In this document: piece by piece, positions 32,998 to 41,757 of the stretch | Position numbering within the stretch: position 1 is the first letter of the stretch | Layout of the letters: each line of letters opens with the position of its first letter | Origin: Chryseobacterium herbae | GTDB lineage: Bacteria > Bacteroidota > Bacteroidia > Flavobacteriales > Weeksellaceae | Assembly (NCBI RefSeq): GCF_025154075.1 | Contig: NZ_JAOAMU010000001.1 | Location: 457,991 to 521,990 of the forward strand | Length of the DNA stretch: 64,000 nt | Direction of reading: 5' to 3' | Notes under the pieces: model-generated | Databases searched by the model: none | Told to the model about the DNA's origin: nothing | What the model saw: only the letters and a program-made list of their open reading frames with translations | Position numbers and translations under genes: made by a program

Positions 32998-34239
32998 TTA
33001 TTCGGTAAATTCCAGGTCTTTATTATGCGTTTCTGAAATAGTCAATGCCGAATAAAAGGCCAGGCCAAAGACAACAATTCCAACGATTGCCGCACTGATG
33101 ATGACCGTGAAATTATTTTTCAGCAGATCAAATGCCAGGATCATCACCGGCACCAGACCTCTTACCATATTGGGAACGGTGGTGGTTGCCGTATTTCTGA
33201 TATTCGTTCCAAACTGTTCTGCAGCGAGAGTCACAAACATCGCCCAATATCCGGTACCCAAGCCCAGCCAGACACAGAACATATAGTATTTCGTTTCGGT
33301 ATTGGTATTTCCAAAGAGCATGATCGCCACTCCCACTATCGTGAACAACAACATATAAAAAATGGCCATTTTCCGCGATTTCAAAGCATGGGAAATAAAA
33401 CCGCTCATCAGATCACCGACAGAAATACCTATATACGCCCACATAATGGCTTTTCCGGGATTCAGGTCCTTTATCCCAAATTCAGGAGCAAATTGATTGG
33501 CTAAAACGGCGAGAATCCCTATACAGTACCAGGTAGGCAATCCGACTGCAATGCATTTGAGATATCTGGTCAGACGGTCTTTATTGGTAAAGAAGGAGAG
33601 AAAATTGCCTTTTGAAACACTTTTATGCACGATATTTTTATAGATACCGGATTCTGAAACGCTGATTCTAAGCAACAGCAGCATGATTCCCATAATTCCT
33701 CCAATGATGTAGGAAATATTCCAGCCACCGGCTAATTCTACGGTAAGTTGTGCTACAACAGCCCCCATCAGTCCAAATCCGGCTACTACGGAAGTTCCGA
33801 TGGCTCTTAAACTCTTCGGGAGGCTTTCAGAAACCAGGGTAATTCCGGCTCCAAGCTCTCCGGCGAGTCCTATTCCGGCAATAAACCTTAAACCCGCATA
33901 TTGGTACACGAGATGCTCTTTCGGAAAGTAAGGCAGGAATCCACAGGCTATATTCGCCAGGGAATAGACTAATATGGAACCGAAAAGTACGGAAAGTCTT
34001 CCTTTTTTGTCTCCGAAGATTCCCCAGAACACGCCACCGATAAGAAGTCCTACCATCTGACAGTTGAGAATAAAGGTTCCATCGGCGTCAGGATTCAGGC
34101 CTAAAGCCTTTAAACTTGGAATTCTTACGATACCGAATAGAAGCAGGTCATAGATATCTACGAAATAGCCCAGCGCGGAAATGATAACGGGGATTGAAAA
34201 GATGTACTTCAGTTTTGAAGACAAGGACAGTTCTTGCAT
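32998..34239 (-). CDS. MFS transporter (metabolite:H+ symporter type)
   Basis: A 413 aa protein with 12 predicted membrane segments. The MFS loop motif is GDKKGRLSVLFGS (after TM2), and FIAGIGLAGELGAGITLVSE in TM4 resembles the shikimate/dicarboxylate (MHS) subfamily. Substrate unknown; a small carboxylate is a guess. The rny terminator lies directly upstream, so it has its own promoter, not identified. Confidence 0.87.
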   Translation of the reverse strand: MQELSLSSKLKYIFSIPVIISALGYFVDIYDLLLFGIVRIPSLKALGLNPDADGTFILNCQMVGLLIGGVFWGIFGDKKGRLSVLFGSILVYSLANIACGFLPYFPKEHLVYQYAGLRFIAGIGLAGELGAGITLVSESLPKSLRAIGTSVVAGFGLMGAVVAQLTVELAGGWNISYIIGGIMGIMLLLLRISVSESGIYKNIVHKSVSKGNFLSFFTNKDRLTRYLKCIAVGLPTWYCIGILAVLANQFAPEFGIKDLNPGKAIMWAYIGISVGDLMSGFISHALKSRKMAIFYMLLFTIVGVAIMLFGNTNTETKYYMFCVWLGLGTGYWAMFVTLAAEQFGTNIRNTATTTVPNMVRGLVPVMILAFDLLKNNFTVIISAAIVGIVVFGLAFYSALTISETHNKDLEFTE

Positions 34240-34260
34240 TTTTAAATTTTGATAAAAATA

Positions 34261-34290
34261 AAAAACCTTTCAATTTCTTGAAAGGTTTTT
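34261..34290 (-). terminator. rny terminator
   Basis: Perfect 13-bp stem AAAAACCTTTCAA (34261-34273) / TTGAAAGGTTTTT (34278-34290), 4-nt loop. Confidence 0.92.
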
Positions 34291-34312
34291 ATACAATATC
34301 TTTATTCTGTTA

Positions 34313-35881
34313 TTATCTTGCAATATTCACAGCTCTTGTTTCTCTGATTACCGTTACTTTTACCTGTCCCGGATACGTCAGTTCATTCTGGATCTTTTCA
34401 GAGATGTCGTAAGAAAGCTGGTTGGCTACTTCATCATTTACTTTTCCGCTTTCTACCATTACTCTCAGTTCTCTACCTGCCTGGATCGCATAAGCACTTG
34501 ATACGCCATCGAAACTTAATGCAGCAGATTCAAGATCTTTCAGTCTCTGGATATAAGATTCAAGTACCTGTCTTCTTGCTCCCGGTCTGGCTCCTGAGAT
34601 GGCATCAGCCACCTGGATGATCGGTGATAATAGTGACTTCATTTCAATTTCGTCGTGGTGAGCTCCGATCGCGTTAACGACTTCTGCATTTTCACCGTAT
34701 TTTTCAGCCCACTGCATTCCCAGTAAAGCGTGAGGAAGTTCAGATTCCTGCTCAGGAACTTTACCGATATCGTGTAAAAGACCTGCTCTTTTCGCTAGTT
34801 TTACGTTCAATCCTAATTCAGCAGCCATCGTTGCAGCGATGTTCGCTACTTCTCTTGAGTGCTGTAGTAAGTTCTGTCCGTAAGAAGAACGGTATTTCAT
34901 TCTACCTACAATCTTGATCAGTTCCGGGTGTAATCCGTGGATTCCTAAATCAATGATTGTTCTTTTTCCTACTTCAATGATCTCTTCTTCGATCTGTTTT
35001 TTTGTTTTTTCTACTACTTCTTCGATTCTTGCCGGGTGGATTCTTCCGTCCGTCACCAATCTGTGTAGGGATAATCTTGCGATCTCTCTTCTTACCGGAT
35101 CAAAACATGAAAGAAGAATAGCTTCCGGAGTATCATCAACGATAATTTCCACGCCCGTCATTGCTTCCAAAGCACGGATGTTTCTACCTTCTCTACCAAT
35201 GATTCTACCTTTTACTTCGTCAGATTCAATGTTGAAAACAGATACTGAATTTTCGATAGCCTGTTCTGTACCAATTCTCTGAATGGTCTGAACAACAATT
35301 TTTCTAGCTTCGTTCTTAGCGTTCAGCTGTGCTTCCTCCATAATGCTCTGAACGTGTGCCTGAGCTCTTGTTTTAGCTTCTGCCTTCATGGTTTCTACCA
35401 ATTCTGCTTTAGCTTCTTCTGCGGTGTAATTGGCAATTTTCTCCAGGATCTCCACTTTTTTAGTGGTCGCTACCTCAAGTTCCTGCTGTTTTCTCTCTAA
35501 GATCTCATTCTTCTTAGCGTAATCTCCAATCTGCTTGTCAAGGTCTTTTTCAAGTTTTCCTGTCTTGCTAAGCTCGTCGTTAAGCTTATGTTCCTTGTCT
35601 TTGGTTCTTTTTTCCACCTCCTGCATTTTTTTCTCACGGGATTGAATATCCGCATCATGCTGAGATTTCAGTTCCAAAAATTTTTCTTTGGCCTGTAGGT
35701 TCTTTTCTTTCTTTATGGATTCAGCTTGAACATTTGCTTTTTCTATAAGGTTTTCGGCATTTTTCTTTGCATCATCTACAATAAATTTTGCCTTGGTATT
35801 CAGCGAGCTCTTAGAGAAAAGAATCCCTATCACTGCGCCAATAACTAAGCAAATAACGCCGACTATAATGGCTGTTGTCAT
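34313..35881 (-). CDS. rny: Ribonuclease Y
   Basis: A 522 aa membrane-anchored endoribonuclease initiating mRNA decay. An N-terminal TM ([18 protein letters not shown]) is followed by a long charged coiled coil (~30-205). The KH domain has [19 protein letters not shown] (~223-241) and the HD domain has HSREVA and [12 protein letters not shown], with HHDEIEMKS following. Full length. It lies downstream of zapA and the 6S-like RNA on the same strand, a conserved Bacteroidota arrangement. Confidence 0.96.
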   Translation of the reverse strand: MTTAIIVGVICLVIGAVIGILFSKSSLNTKAKFIVDDAKKNAENLIEKANVQAESIKKEKNLQAKEKFLELKSQHDADIQSREKKMQEVEKRTKDKEHKLNDELSKTGKLEKDLDKQIGDYAKKNEILERKQQELEVATTKKVEILEKIANYTAEEAKAELVETMKAEAKTRAQAHVQSIMEEAQLNAKNEARKIVVQTIQRIGTEQAIENSVSVFNIESDEVKGRIIGREGRNIRALEAMTGVEIIVDDTPEAILLSCFDPVRREIARLSLHRLVTDGRIHPARIEEVVEKTKKQIEEEIIEVGKRTIIDLGIHGLHPELIKIVGRMKYRSSYGQNLLQHSREVANIAATMAAELGLNVKLAKRAGLLHDIGKVPEQESELPHALLGMQWAEKYGENAEVVNAIGAHHDEIEMKSLLSPIIQVADAISGARPGARRQVLESYIQRLKDLESAALSFDGVSSAYAIQAGRELRVMVESGKVNDEVANQLSYDISEKIQNELTYPGQVKVTVIRETRAVNIAR

Positions 35882-35929
35882 AATATATATTGAGTTTTAA
35901 TTGTCTTACACTTATTTAAATAAAAAAAA

Positions 35930-36090
35930 CCTACAATAATTCAGTGATATAGAGTAAACTCCTAATCAACACGATTTGAACTGATTTCCACTGTCTGTAA
36001 TCCGGGAGACCCGGCTCGCCATTCAGAGGACATTTGCTCGGTAATTGTTTAGCGTTGAGTTTACCTTTAATGTGTTAGAATTATTGTAGG
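35930..36090 (-). ncRNA. ssrS: 6S RNA (6S-Flavo type, ssrS)
   Basis: A ~161 nt element between zapA and rny. Its ends pair over 13 bp without mismatch: CCTACAATAATTC (35930-35942) with GAATTATTGTAGG (36078-36090). An inner helix GGTAAACTC/GAGTTTAC (36057-36065 with 35957-35965), a large central bubble and a GGGTCTCCC-containing apical hairpin follow. This long rod with an open centre is the 6S design that traps RNA polymerase holoenzyme. Position between zapA and rny matches known flavobacterial 6S loci. Strand is taken from the flanking genes; boundaries are approximate. Confidence 0.8.
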
Positions 36091-36111
36091 CAGTCTGATG
36101 GGAAAAAAAAT

Positions 36112-36399
36112 CTATTTCCCAATTTCATTCAACGACTGATTAATCTTCACTAATCTTTCGTTGGTAGAATTTATATTTTTTTCGTAGTTGAGAGAAACTA
36201 CTTCTGCGTTGGTTCCCAGTTTAAGGGCACACATCGCCAAAGCGTCCTGTTTGTCTCTTACATCGAAGTTCTGTTCAAAATCTTTAATCATATTTTCGAT
36301 CTGCTTTCCTACCTTACGCAGAGTTTCCTCCTCTGCGGCCGGCACGTTCAGCGGATATACCCTTCCTGCAATGTTGATGGTTATTCTTCTTACCTCCAT
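36112..36399 (-). CDS. zapA: Cell division protein ZapA
   Basis: A 95 aa protein that bundles FtsZ filaments. The N-terminal MEVRRITINIAGRVYPLNV is the ZapA beta hairpin. The remainder is a long helix with a coiled-coil tail (AEVVSLNYEKNINSTNERLVKINQSLNE). ATG 36399 overlaps the stop of the upstream coiled-coil gene (TAATG), so the two are translationally coupled; the longer frame from 36432 is not used. Confidence 0.9.
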   Translation of the reverse strand: MEVRRITINIAGRVYPLNVPAAEEETLRKVGKQIENMIKDFEQNFDVRDKQDALAMCALKLGTNAEVVSLNYEKNINSTNERLVKINQSLNEIGK

Positions 36400-36701
36400 T
36401 ATAATCCACTGTTTTGAAGCTGCGCAATACAAAAGTCAATTTCTTTTACCAATCTGTTGATATGGTTTTTCATTAACCTGTTGTGTTCAGGATTTCCTGA
36501 TATTGCTGAATAAAGCTTTATATTTTTTTGTTCTTCTGCTAATACCTGATTTCTTCTTCTTTCCTCATCATACTTCGTTTTCAGTTCTTCATGCTCAACA
36601 CTTAAGTCTGCTAATCTTTCAGTAAGATTTTTATAATTCTTTTGTAAAAGGTAAATCTTTCTCTCTAATTCTGAAAAATTGTTTTCTAAATCTTGAAGCA
36701 T
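36399..36701 (-). CDS. Small coiled-coil protein, probable divisome-associated
   Basis: A 100 aa protein that is almost entirely coiled coil in residues 1-65 (NNFSELERKIYLLQKNYKNL, EHEELKTKYDEERRRNQVLAEEQ), then a short helix. Overall it is ZapB-like in form, but I cannot assign a family. Translational coupling to zapA (1-bp overlap) suggests a shared role in cell division, as an inference. Confidence 0.7.
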   Translation of the reverse strand: MLQDLENNFSELERKIYLLQKNYKNLTERLADLSVEHEELKTKYDEERRRNQVLAEEQKNIKLYSAISGNPEHNRLMKNHINRLVKEIDFCIAQLQNSGL

Positions 36702-36791
36702 TTCAGGTTTTCTATATTCTAACTAGCAACAAAAATAAAAAAATAATAACAGTAACAAAAATAAATGTCTCTATATTTTGATTTGCCATGA

Positions 36792-36824
36792 AAAAAGGAG
36801 ATGCAGATGCACCTCCTTTTGTAT
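36792..36824 (-). terminator. Terminator of porT operon
   Basis: Hairpin GGAG-N-TGCA / TGCA-N-CTCC centred near 36806, flanked by A6 and T4; it ends the ubiE-porT transcript on the minus strand. Confidence 0.75.
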
Positions 36825-36841
36825 TTTTAATGTGTATTTTC

Positions 36842-37624
36842 TTATTCAAATTTCAAAACAAACATCACTGCTCTTGTCTGAAGCGTAGACATTGCTGTCG
36901 CCCAGTATGGAGGTGTAGTCGCATTATCGGCTACTTTCTCGTTGTTCATGAAGAATGTTCCTCTGATGGCCGGAGTCAGTTTGAATTTATTGAAATAAAA
37001 CTGAATTCCCATTTCAGCCGACCATGCAAAATTATGCGTAGTAGATCTGAAAACCTGCTGCATATTGTCATCCACAGAATCTGAATTGGACTGAAGGTTC
37101 ACAATATAGTTCACCCCTCCTGCAATATAAGGTCTTGAATTGTACCATCTGTTACCATGAAGTTCCAATAATACAGGAATATCCACCAAAGTAGATTTAA
37201 TCTCTCTTACTTTATCTTTTTCAGTTAAAGCAATTGGGAAAAAAGGTGGGTTAGTCAATGTTCCGGCAGCATACTGGTCATTGGACTGGGTGTTAAAAAT
37301 CAACTGTCTTTGAGCAAATTGCAAGCCTGGCTCCAATCTTAGGTCCAGATTATCATTCAGTCTCCACTTGGCGATTAAACCAGCTCCGAAACTGTAGCTT
37401 TCTCTGGATTTTACAAGATTCTGATTACCTTCCGCACCATATCTTGGATGAAGGACGATACGGTAGTCTAGCCTGTTGCCATTCAAATAAAAACCCCAAC
37501 TGAATTTCTGCTCGTCAAAGTCTTCCAACTTATCCATTCTGTTTCGGGTTCTGAATTGCGCATCTGCAAAAACTGCAATATTAACTGAGGCTAAAACCAG
37601 TGCTCTTAATAGAAATTTATTCAT
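36842..37624 (-). CDS. porT: Type IX secretion outer membrane protein PorT
   Basis: A 260 aa beta-barrel-like protein with a signal peptide (MNKFLLRALVLASVNIAVFADAQ). Alternating hydrophobic strands run through to the C-terminal aromatic (TRAVMFVLKFE). FSWGFYLNGNRLDYRI and NDNLDLRLEPGLQFAQRQLIF fit PorT/SprT, which is needed for T9SS secretion and gliding. The adjacency to ubiE is conserved in flavobacteria. It is 3 bp after ubiE, so one operon. It would support secretion of the LPMO at 2564-4363. Confidence 0.88.
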   Translation of the reverse strand: MNKFLLRALVLASVNIAVFADAQFRTRNRMDKLEDFDEQKFSWGFYLNGNRLDYRIVLHPRYGAEGNQNLVKSRESYSFGAGLIAKWRLNDNLDLRLEPGLQFAQRQLIFNTQSNDQYAAGTLTNPPFFPIALTEKDKVREIKSTLVDIPVLLELHGNRWYNSRPYIAGGVNYIVNLQSNSDSVDDNMQQVFRSTTHNFAWSAEMGIQFYFNKFKLTPAIRGTFFMNNEKVADNATTPPYWATAMSTLQTRAVMFVLKFE

Positions 37625-37627
37625 AGG

Positions 37628-38359
37628 TTACTTTGTTGCTTTATAAATTGTGGCTATACCTAAACTTAGCTTTTTATATTCTACTTTCTTAAATCCTGTA
37701 TCTAAAAGAATTTGCTTCATCTTTTCCCCGAAAGGAAAAGCATTTACAGAATCCGGAAGGTATGTATACGCCCTATTATCTTTGGAAACCAGTCTGCCGA
37801 TGGCAGGTAATACGTTTTTGAAATAAAACATATAAAATGGACCTAAGAACCCCTCAACCTTTGAAAACTCCAGTATATAAACACTCTTGTTATCTTTAAC
37901 TACTCTTCTTAATTCTGCCAAACCTTTGGTAAGGTTTTCAAAATTCCTTACTCCAAATGCAACGGAAACAGCATCGAATCTATTGTCCTCGAAAGGTAAA
38001 TTTTCTGCATCCCCTTTTTGCATGGAAATTTTGCCGTCTAATTTAAGTTTTTTTATTTTAATAACGCCAACATTCAGCATTTGTTGTGATAAATCTAAAC
38101 CAATTACTTTTGCATCGGTTCCTTTTTCAATCGTGATTGCTAAATCTCCCGTTCCTGTAGCCACATCCAGCACTTCTTGCGGATCGTCTTTTTTCATCAT
38201 TTTCACCAATGTATTCCTCCATAAAACATCTATTTTCATAGATAAAACATGATTCAGAAGGTCATACTTCGGTGCAATATTGTCGAACATATCCTCTACC
38301 TGGCTTTTTTTCGTAGCCTCAGAATTGTAGGGAGTAACTTTGGTAATATCTTTTGTCAA
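37628..38359 (-). CDS. ubiE: Demethylmenaquinone methyltransferase
   Basis: A 243 aa SAM-dependent methyltransferase (MenG/UbiE) catalysing the last step of menaquinone synthesis. Seen: MFDNIAPKYDLLNHVLSMKIDVLWR, VLDVATGTGDLAI (SAM motif I), GDAENLPFEDNRFDAVSVAFGVRNF and RVVKDNKSVYILEFSKVEG. Full length. It is between a membrane protein (3 bp gap) and porT, in one operon. Confidence 0.95.
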   Translation of the reverse strand: MTKDITKVTPYNSEATKKSQVEDMFDNIAPKYDLLNHVLSMKIDVLWRNTLVKMMKKDDPQEVLDVATGTGDLAITIEKGTDAKVIGLDLSQQMLNVGVIKIKKLKLDGKISMQKGDAENLPFEDNRFDAVSVAFGVRNFENLTKGLAELRRVVKDNKSVYILEFSKVEGFLGPFYMFYFKNVLPAIGRLVSKDNRAYTYLPDSVNAFPFGEKMKQILLDTGFKKVEYKKLSLGIATIYKATK

Positions 38360-38362
38360 AAC

Positions 38363-38932
38363 TTAAAACTTGTAATATTCTTTGTAATAATTCAGGAAAT
38401 CCTGCTTTCTGAAAATCTTTGATCTCGATTCCACCTGCTGAATGTTTTTGATCACTTTATCGTAATCCTCATCCACATTGTAATAAAAATCTTCAGTATA
38501 AAGCTTGTTGAAGCGTCTTGCTCCTCCGAAATAAACTTTTCCGTCTATTGTGATTTTGTCCAGGGCCAAAAGTAATGAATCTTTTTTAAGATTGTACCCA
38601 TAATATTGATCATTAATATAATAATCCTGATGAGCGATGTTAAGCAGCCCACGAATCTTATTCACTTCAAATGCAGAATCGTAGAGCATTTTTTTATTCT
38701 TATCGAAAACCTGGATCGAATTTTTCCCCTTTTTAATATCCACGTGAACATATTGTCCCGCTGAAATTATTCCCTCAGAACCGTTATTGATCTTAAAATA
38801 ATAGGTATCGGGTGTAGGGTTGTCTACTATAAAATAATTTTTCTTGGCTAAAAAAAAGAAGTAGACCCCAAAAGCAACGATAAACACCACAGCTGCAATA
38901 AGTAAGCCTTTTAAGGACGAGTTGTTTTTCAT
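38363..38932 (-). CDS. Membrane-anchored hypothetical protein
   Basis: A 189 aa protein with one N-terminal TM (LLIAAVVFIVAFGVYFFFLA) and a likely periplasmic domain of mixed beta strands (NNGSEGIISAGQYVHVDIKKGKNSIQVFD). I do not recognise it. It heads the operon with ubiE and porT and has a -7 element at 38956-38963. Confidence 0.7.
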   Translation of the reverse strand: MKNNSSLKGLLIAAVVFIVAFGVYFFFLAKKNYFIVDNPTPDTYYFKINNGSEGIISAGQYVHVDIKKGKNSIQVFDKNKKMLYDSAFEVNKIRGLLNIAHQDYYINDQYYGYNLKKDSLLLALDKITIDGKVYFGGARRFNKLYTEDFYYNVDEDYDKVIKNIQQVESRSKIFRKQDFLNYYKEYYKF

Positions 38933-38955
38933 ACGATTGTAAAGTACAATTTTTG

Positions 38956-38963
38956 CAAATTTA
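38956..38963 (-). promoter_or_regulatory. -7 promoter element of the ubiE-porT operon
   Basis: Minus strand TAAATTTG matches TAnnTTTG about 24 bp before the first ATG of the operon. Confidence 0.55.
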
Positions 38964-39000
38964 ATAATATTTTTAATTCTCCGTTATTAATATTAATTAT

Positions 39001-39008
39001 TAACTTTG
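39001..39008 (+). promoter_or_regulatory. -7 promoter element of FabH-like gene
   Basis: TAACTTTG matches TAnnTTTG, 25 bp before ATG 39034. Confidence 0.55.
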
Positions 39009-39033
39009 CATCTTTAAAAAATCATTTAAACGA

Positions 39034-40101
39034 ATGCCGAATACGATCATTATTGGTTCCGGATCCTATATTCCTAACAGAATTATTGGTAGAGATTATT
39101 TCATGGATTCTGAGTTCTACACTGAAGACGGAGTTAAGATTGAAAAACCTGCTGAAGAAACCATCGCGAAGTTTGTAGAAATCACAGAAATAGAAAACAG
39201 AAGATTTATTGAAGACGATCTTTCCAACTCACAGATCGGTTCTGAAGCTGCCAAAGCAGCCCTGGAGGACGCGAAAATAGATGGCGAAGACCTTGACTAT
39301 ATCATTTACGCAAGCAATTTCGGAGAAGTTACTGTAGACGGATATGTGAATTTCATGCCTAATATGGCAGCAAGAGTGAAAAATAAGCTGGGCATTAAGA
39401 ACAGAAAATGCATCACTTATGATATGATCTTCGGATGTCCGGGATGGGTGGAAGCCATGATCCTTGCAGACAACCTTATCAAGGCAAAAGCTGCCAAAAC
39501 CATTCTTGTGGTAGGTGCAGAAACATTAAGCCGTGTTACGGATCCGCATGACAGAAACAGAATGATTTTTGCTGATGGCGCCGGTGCAGTGGTTGTACAG
39601 GCTACAGACCAGGAAAATGTAGGTATCATCGCGCACAACACGATCTGCGACAATGGTCCGGAACTGTGTTATCTTGAAAACGCTTCTTCTATTAACGCAA
39701 ACGTAGATCAGAAACGTCTTTACGTAAGAATGCAGGGAAGAAAAATCTATGAATACGCGCTTAAAAATGTCCCTTCAGCCATTAAGGAAACCATTGAAGA
39801 TGCAGGACTTTCCATTGAAAATATTGATAAAATCCTTATCCACCAGGCGAATGCAAAAATGGATTATGCCATGATCGAAAGACTTCACAAGCTTTATAAT
39901 GTGAAAGATTACGACCACGCGATCTCTCCTATGACCATTCAGGACCTTGGAAACACATCTGTAGCAACCATTCCTACCATGTATGATTTAATAATTAAAG
40001 GAAAAATGACAGGTCAAACGTTTAAAGATAAAGGTAACATTGTGATGACGTCGGTAGGTGCCGGAATGAACATCAATGCTATCGTTTACAGATTTCCTTA
40101 A
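39034..40101 (+). CDS. 3-oxoacyl-ACP synthase III-family protein (FabH-like)
   Basis: A 355 aa thiolase-fold condensing enzyme. The catalytic triad is present: Cys135 in FGCPGWVEA, His in ILIHQANAKM and Asn in DLGNTSVATIP. The N-terminus GSGSYIPNRIIG is FabH-like, with an insert (DSEFYTEDGVKIEKPAEE) absent from E. coli FabH. It may initiate fatty-acid synthesis, including branched chains, or act in a side pathway; no other fab genes are adjacent. Divergent from the ubiE operon. Confidence 0.88.
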   Translation: MPNTIIIGSGSYIPNRIIGRDYFMDSEFYTEDGVKIEKPAEETIAKFVEITEIENRRFIEDDLSNSQIGSEAAKAALEDAKIDGEDLDYIIYASNFGEVTVDGYVNFMPNMAARVKNKLGIKNRKCITYDMIFGCPGWVEAMILADNLIKAKAAKTILVVGAETLSRVTDPHDRNRMIFADGAGAVVVQATDQENVGIIAHNTICDNGPELCYLENASSINANVDQKRLYVRMQGRKIYEYALKNVPSAIKETIEDAGLSIENIDKILIHQANAKMDYAMIERLHKLYNVKDYDHAISPMTIQDLGNTSVATIPTMYDLIIKGKMTGQTFKDKGNIVMTSVGAGMNINAIVYRFP

Positions 40102-40125
40102 AATATTTAATTAACAAAAAAATAT

Positions 40126-40158
40126 AAAGCACAGGGAAACATATTCTTTGTGCTTTTT
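40126..40158 (+). terminator. Terminator of FabH-like gene
   Basis: Stem AAAGCACA (40126-40133) / TGTGCTTT (40149-40156) with a 15-nt loop and T-run, ending 11 bp before the next ATG. Confidence 0.75.
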
Positions 40159-40168
40159 TAGATTTATC

Positions 40169-41374
40169 ATGCAGAGAAATTTTTTGATCATTGCCGCTAT
40201 CTTTCTGGTTCTGGAAGTTTATATCTATCAGGCTATAAGAACATTAACAGATAATTTCTGGATCAGGCTTGGGTATTGGGTTGTATCTTTGACCGTTTAC
40301 GCGATTTTCGCCTATGAAATTACTCATTTCCAAAGATCAGATAAAAGCTCTGTTAGGGTTCAGATCACCATTTCGTTATTCCTGATCTTTATACTCCCAA
40401 AAATCTTTGTGGTTCTGTTTTTATTAATTGATGATATTTTCAGAACCGGAGGATATTTAATCGGATTAACACAGCCTAAAGAAAACTTTTTCCCTGAAAG
40501 AAGGAAATTCCTGAGCATCGTTGGACTAGGCCTTGGAGGCGTTCTTTCTGCCCTTTTCATCGATGGAATTACGTTCGGAAAATACAGGCATACCGTAAGA
40601 AGAATCAAGGTGAAAATTCCGGGGCTTTCGAAAAACTTTGAAGGCTATAAAGTAATTCAGATTTCCGATGTACACAGCGGAAGTTTTTCAGACCCATCTA
40701 AACTTCAGCACGCTATTGACCTGATCAACGAACAGAATCCTGATCTAGTGCTTTTCACCGGGGATATGGTGAATAATATTTCTGATGAATTCAAGCCTTT
40801 CATTCCTCTATTTTCAAAGATAAAAGCCAAAGACGGCAAGCTTGCAGTGCTTGGAAACCACGATTACGGTGACTATGTAACGTGGACTTCTCTTGATGCC
40901 AAAAAGAAAAACCTCGACACCCTGATTGAATATGAAAGACAGGCAGGTTTTGATATGCTGAGAAATGAACACAGAGTAATCGAGAGAAACGGAGAAAAAT
41001 TGTATATTCTTGGGGTTGAAAACTGGGGACTGAAACCATTCCCTCAATTCGGAAAGATTGACGATGCTTTAAAAGGCGTACCGGAATCTGCCCCAAAAAT
41101 TCTGATGAGCCACGACCCTACCCATTTCGATTACGTAGTTAAAAAACACCCAGGAAACATCCATCTGACCCTTTCGGGACACACGCACGGAATGCAGTTC
41201 GGTTTAGATCTGAAAAACGTTAAATGGTCTCCCGTTCAGTACCGTTACCCAAAATGGGCCGATCTTTATGAAAGTGAAGGGAAAATGCTGTACGTGAACA
41301 GAGGCTTTGGTGTTCTGGGCTATCCGGGACGAGTTGGGGTATTGCCGGAGATTACTTTGTTTGAGCTGAGTTAG
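40169..41374 (+). CDS. Membrane-anchored metallophosphoesterase
   Basis: 401 aa, with about four hydrophobic segments in residues 1-140 (one after ERRKFLSIVGLGLGGVL). A calcineurin-like phosphoesterase domain follows from ~150: ISDVHSG, FTGDMVNN, LGNHDYGD, MSHDPTHF and SGHTHGMQFG, which supply the di-metal ligands. YkuE/YpbG-type architecture; the substrate could be a lipid (UDP-diacylglucosamine-like) or other phosphoester. ATG 40169 is preferred over TTG 40148, which falls inside the terminator hairpin. Confidence 0.9.
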   Translation: MQRNFLIIAAIFLVLEVYIYQAIRTLTDNFWIRLGYWVVSLTVYAIFAYEITHFQRSDKSSVRVQITISLFLIFILPKIFVVLFLLIDDIFRTGGYLIGLTQPKENFFPERRKFLSIVGLGLGGVLSALFIDGITFGKYRHTVRRIKVKIPGLSKNFEGYKVIQISDVHSGSFSDPSKLQHAIDLINEQNPDLVLFTGDMVNNISDEFKPFIPLFSKIKAKDGKLAVLGNHDYGDYVTWTSLDAKKKNLDTLIEYERQAGFDMLRNEHRVIERNGEKLYILGVENWGLKPFPQFGKIDDALKGVPESAPKILMSHDPTHFDYVVKKHPGNIHLTLSGHTHGMQFGLDLKNVKWSPVQYRYPKWADLYESEGKMLYVNRGFGVLGYPGRVGVLPEITLFELS

Positions 41375-41377
41375 TTT

Positions 41378-41757
41378 TGAGTTTGAGAGTCTGAGAGTGA
41401 GAGAGTTTGAGAGCCTGGGGGTTTTAGAGTAGATGAGTTTGAAAGGGGATTGTCAAGTTGCTAGTTACCAGTTGCTAGTTGCTAGTTGCTAGTTGCTAGT
41501 TAAAATAACGTTCCGGGTTGCTGGCTTGTTGTAAATAAAATGCTCAATCTCAGTCTCAACCTTAGCCTGAAATCTGATGTCTGATGTCTGATGTCTGATG
41601 TCTGATGTCTAAAATCTATTCCAAAAACTCACCATTCACTTGCGAAGCAAAATTCACAATTGCCATCAATCAAGCTCAAAATCCAAATCAAAAGGCCATA
41701 ATTTCAATCTTCCGCACAATCCCTAATCCCTACAACCTGCTACCTAATATCTGCCTC
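41378..41757. repeat. Composite heptamer-repeat region, copy 3 (inverted)
   Basis: Spacer between convergent genes. In inverted order and orientation relative to copies 1 and 2 it shows: block C (41378-41440, GAGAGTT/TGAGAG units), block B as GTTGCTA tandem (41457-41502, one variant unit), AAAATAACGTT, block A as TCTGATG tandem (41571-41610, five units), then the GCGAAGCAAAATTCAC block (41635-41665) and GGTTGCA-family heptamers (41705-41757). A short frame through 41605-41853 is repeat-derived and not protein-like. Confidence 0.88.
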
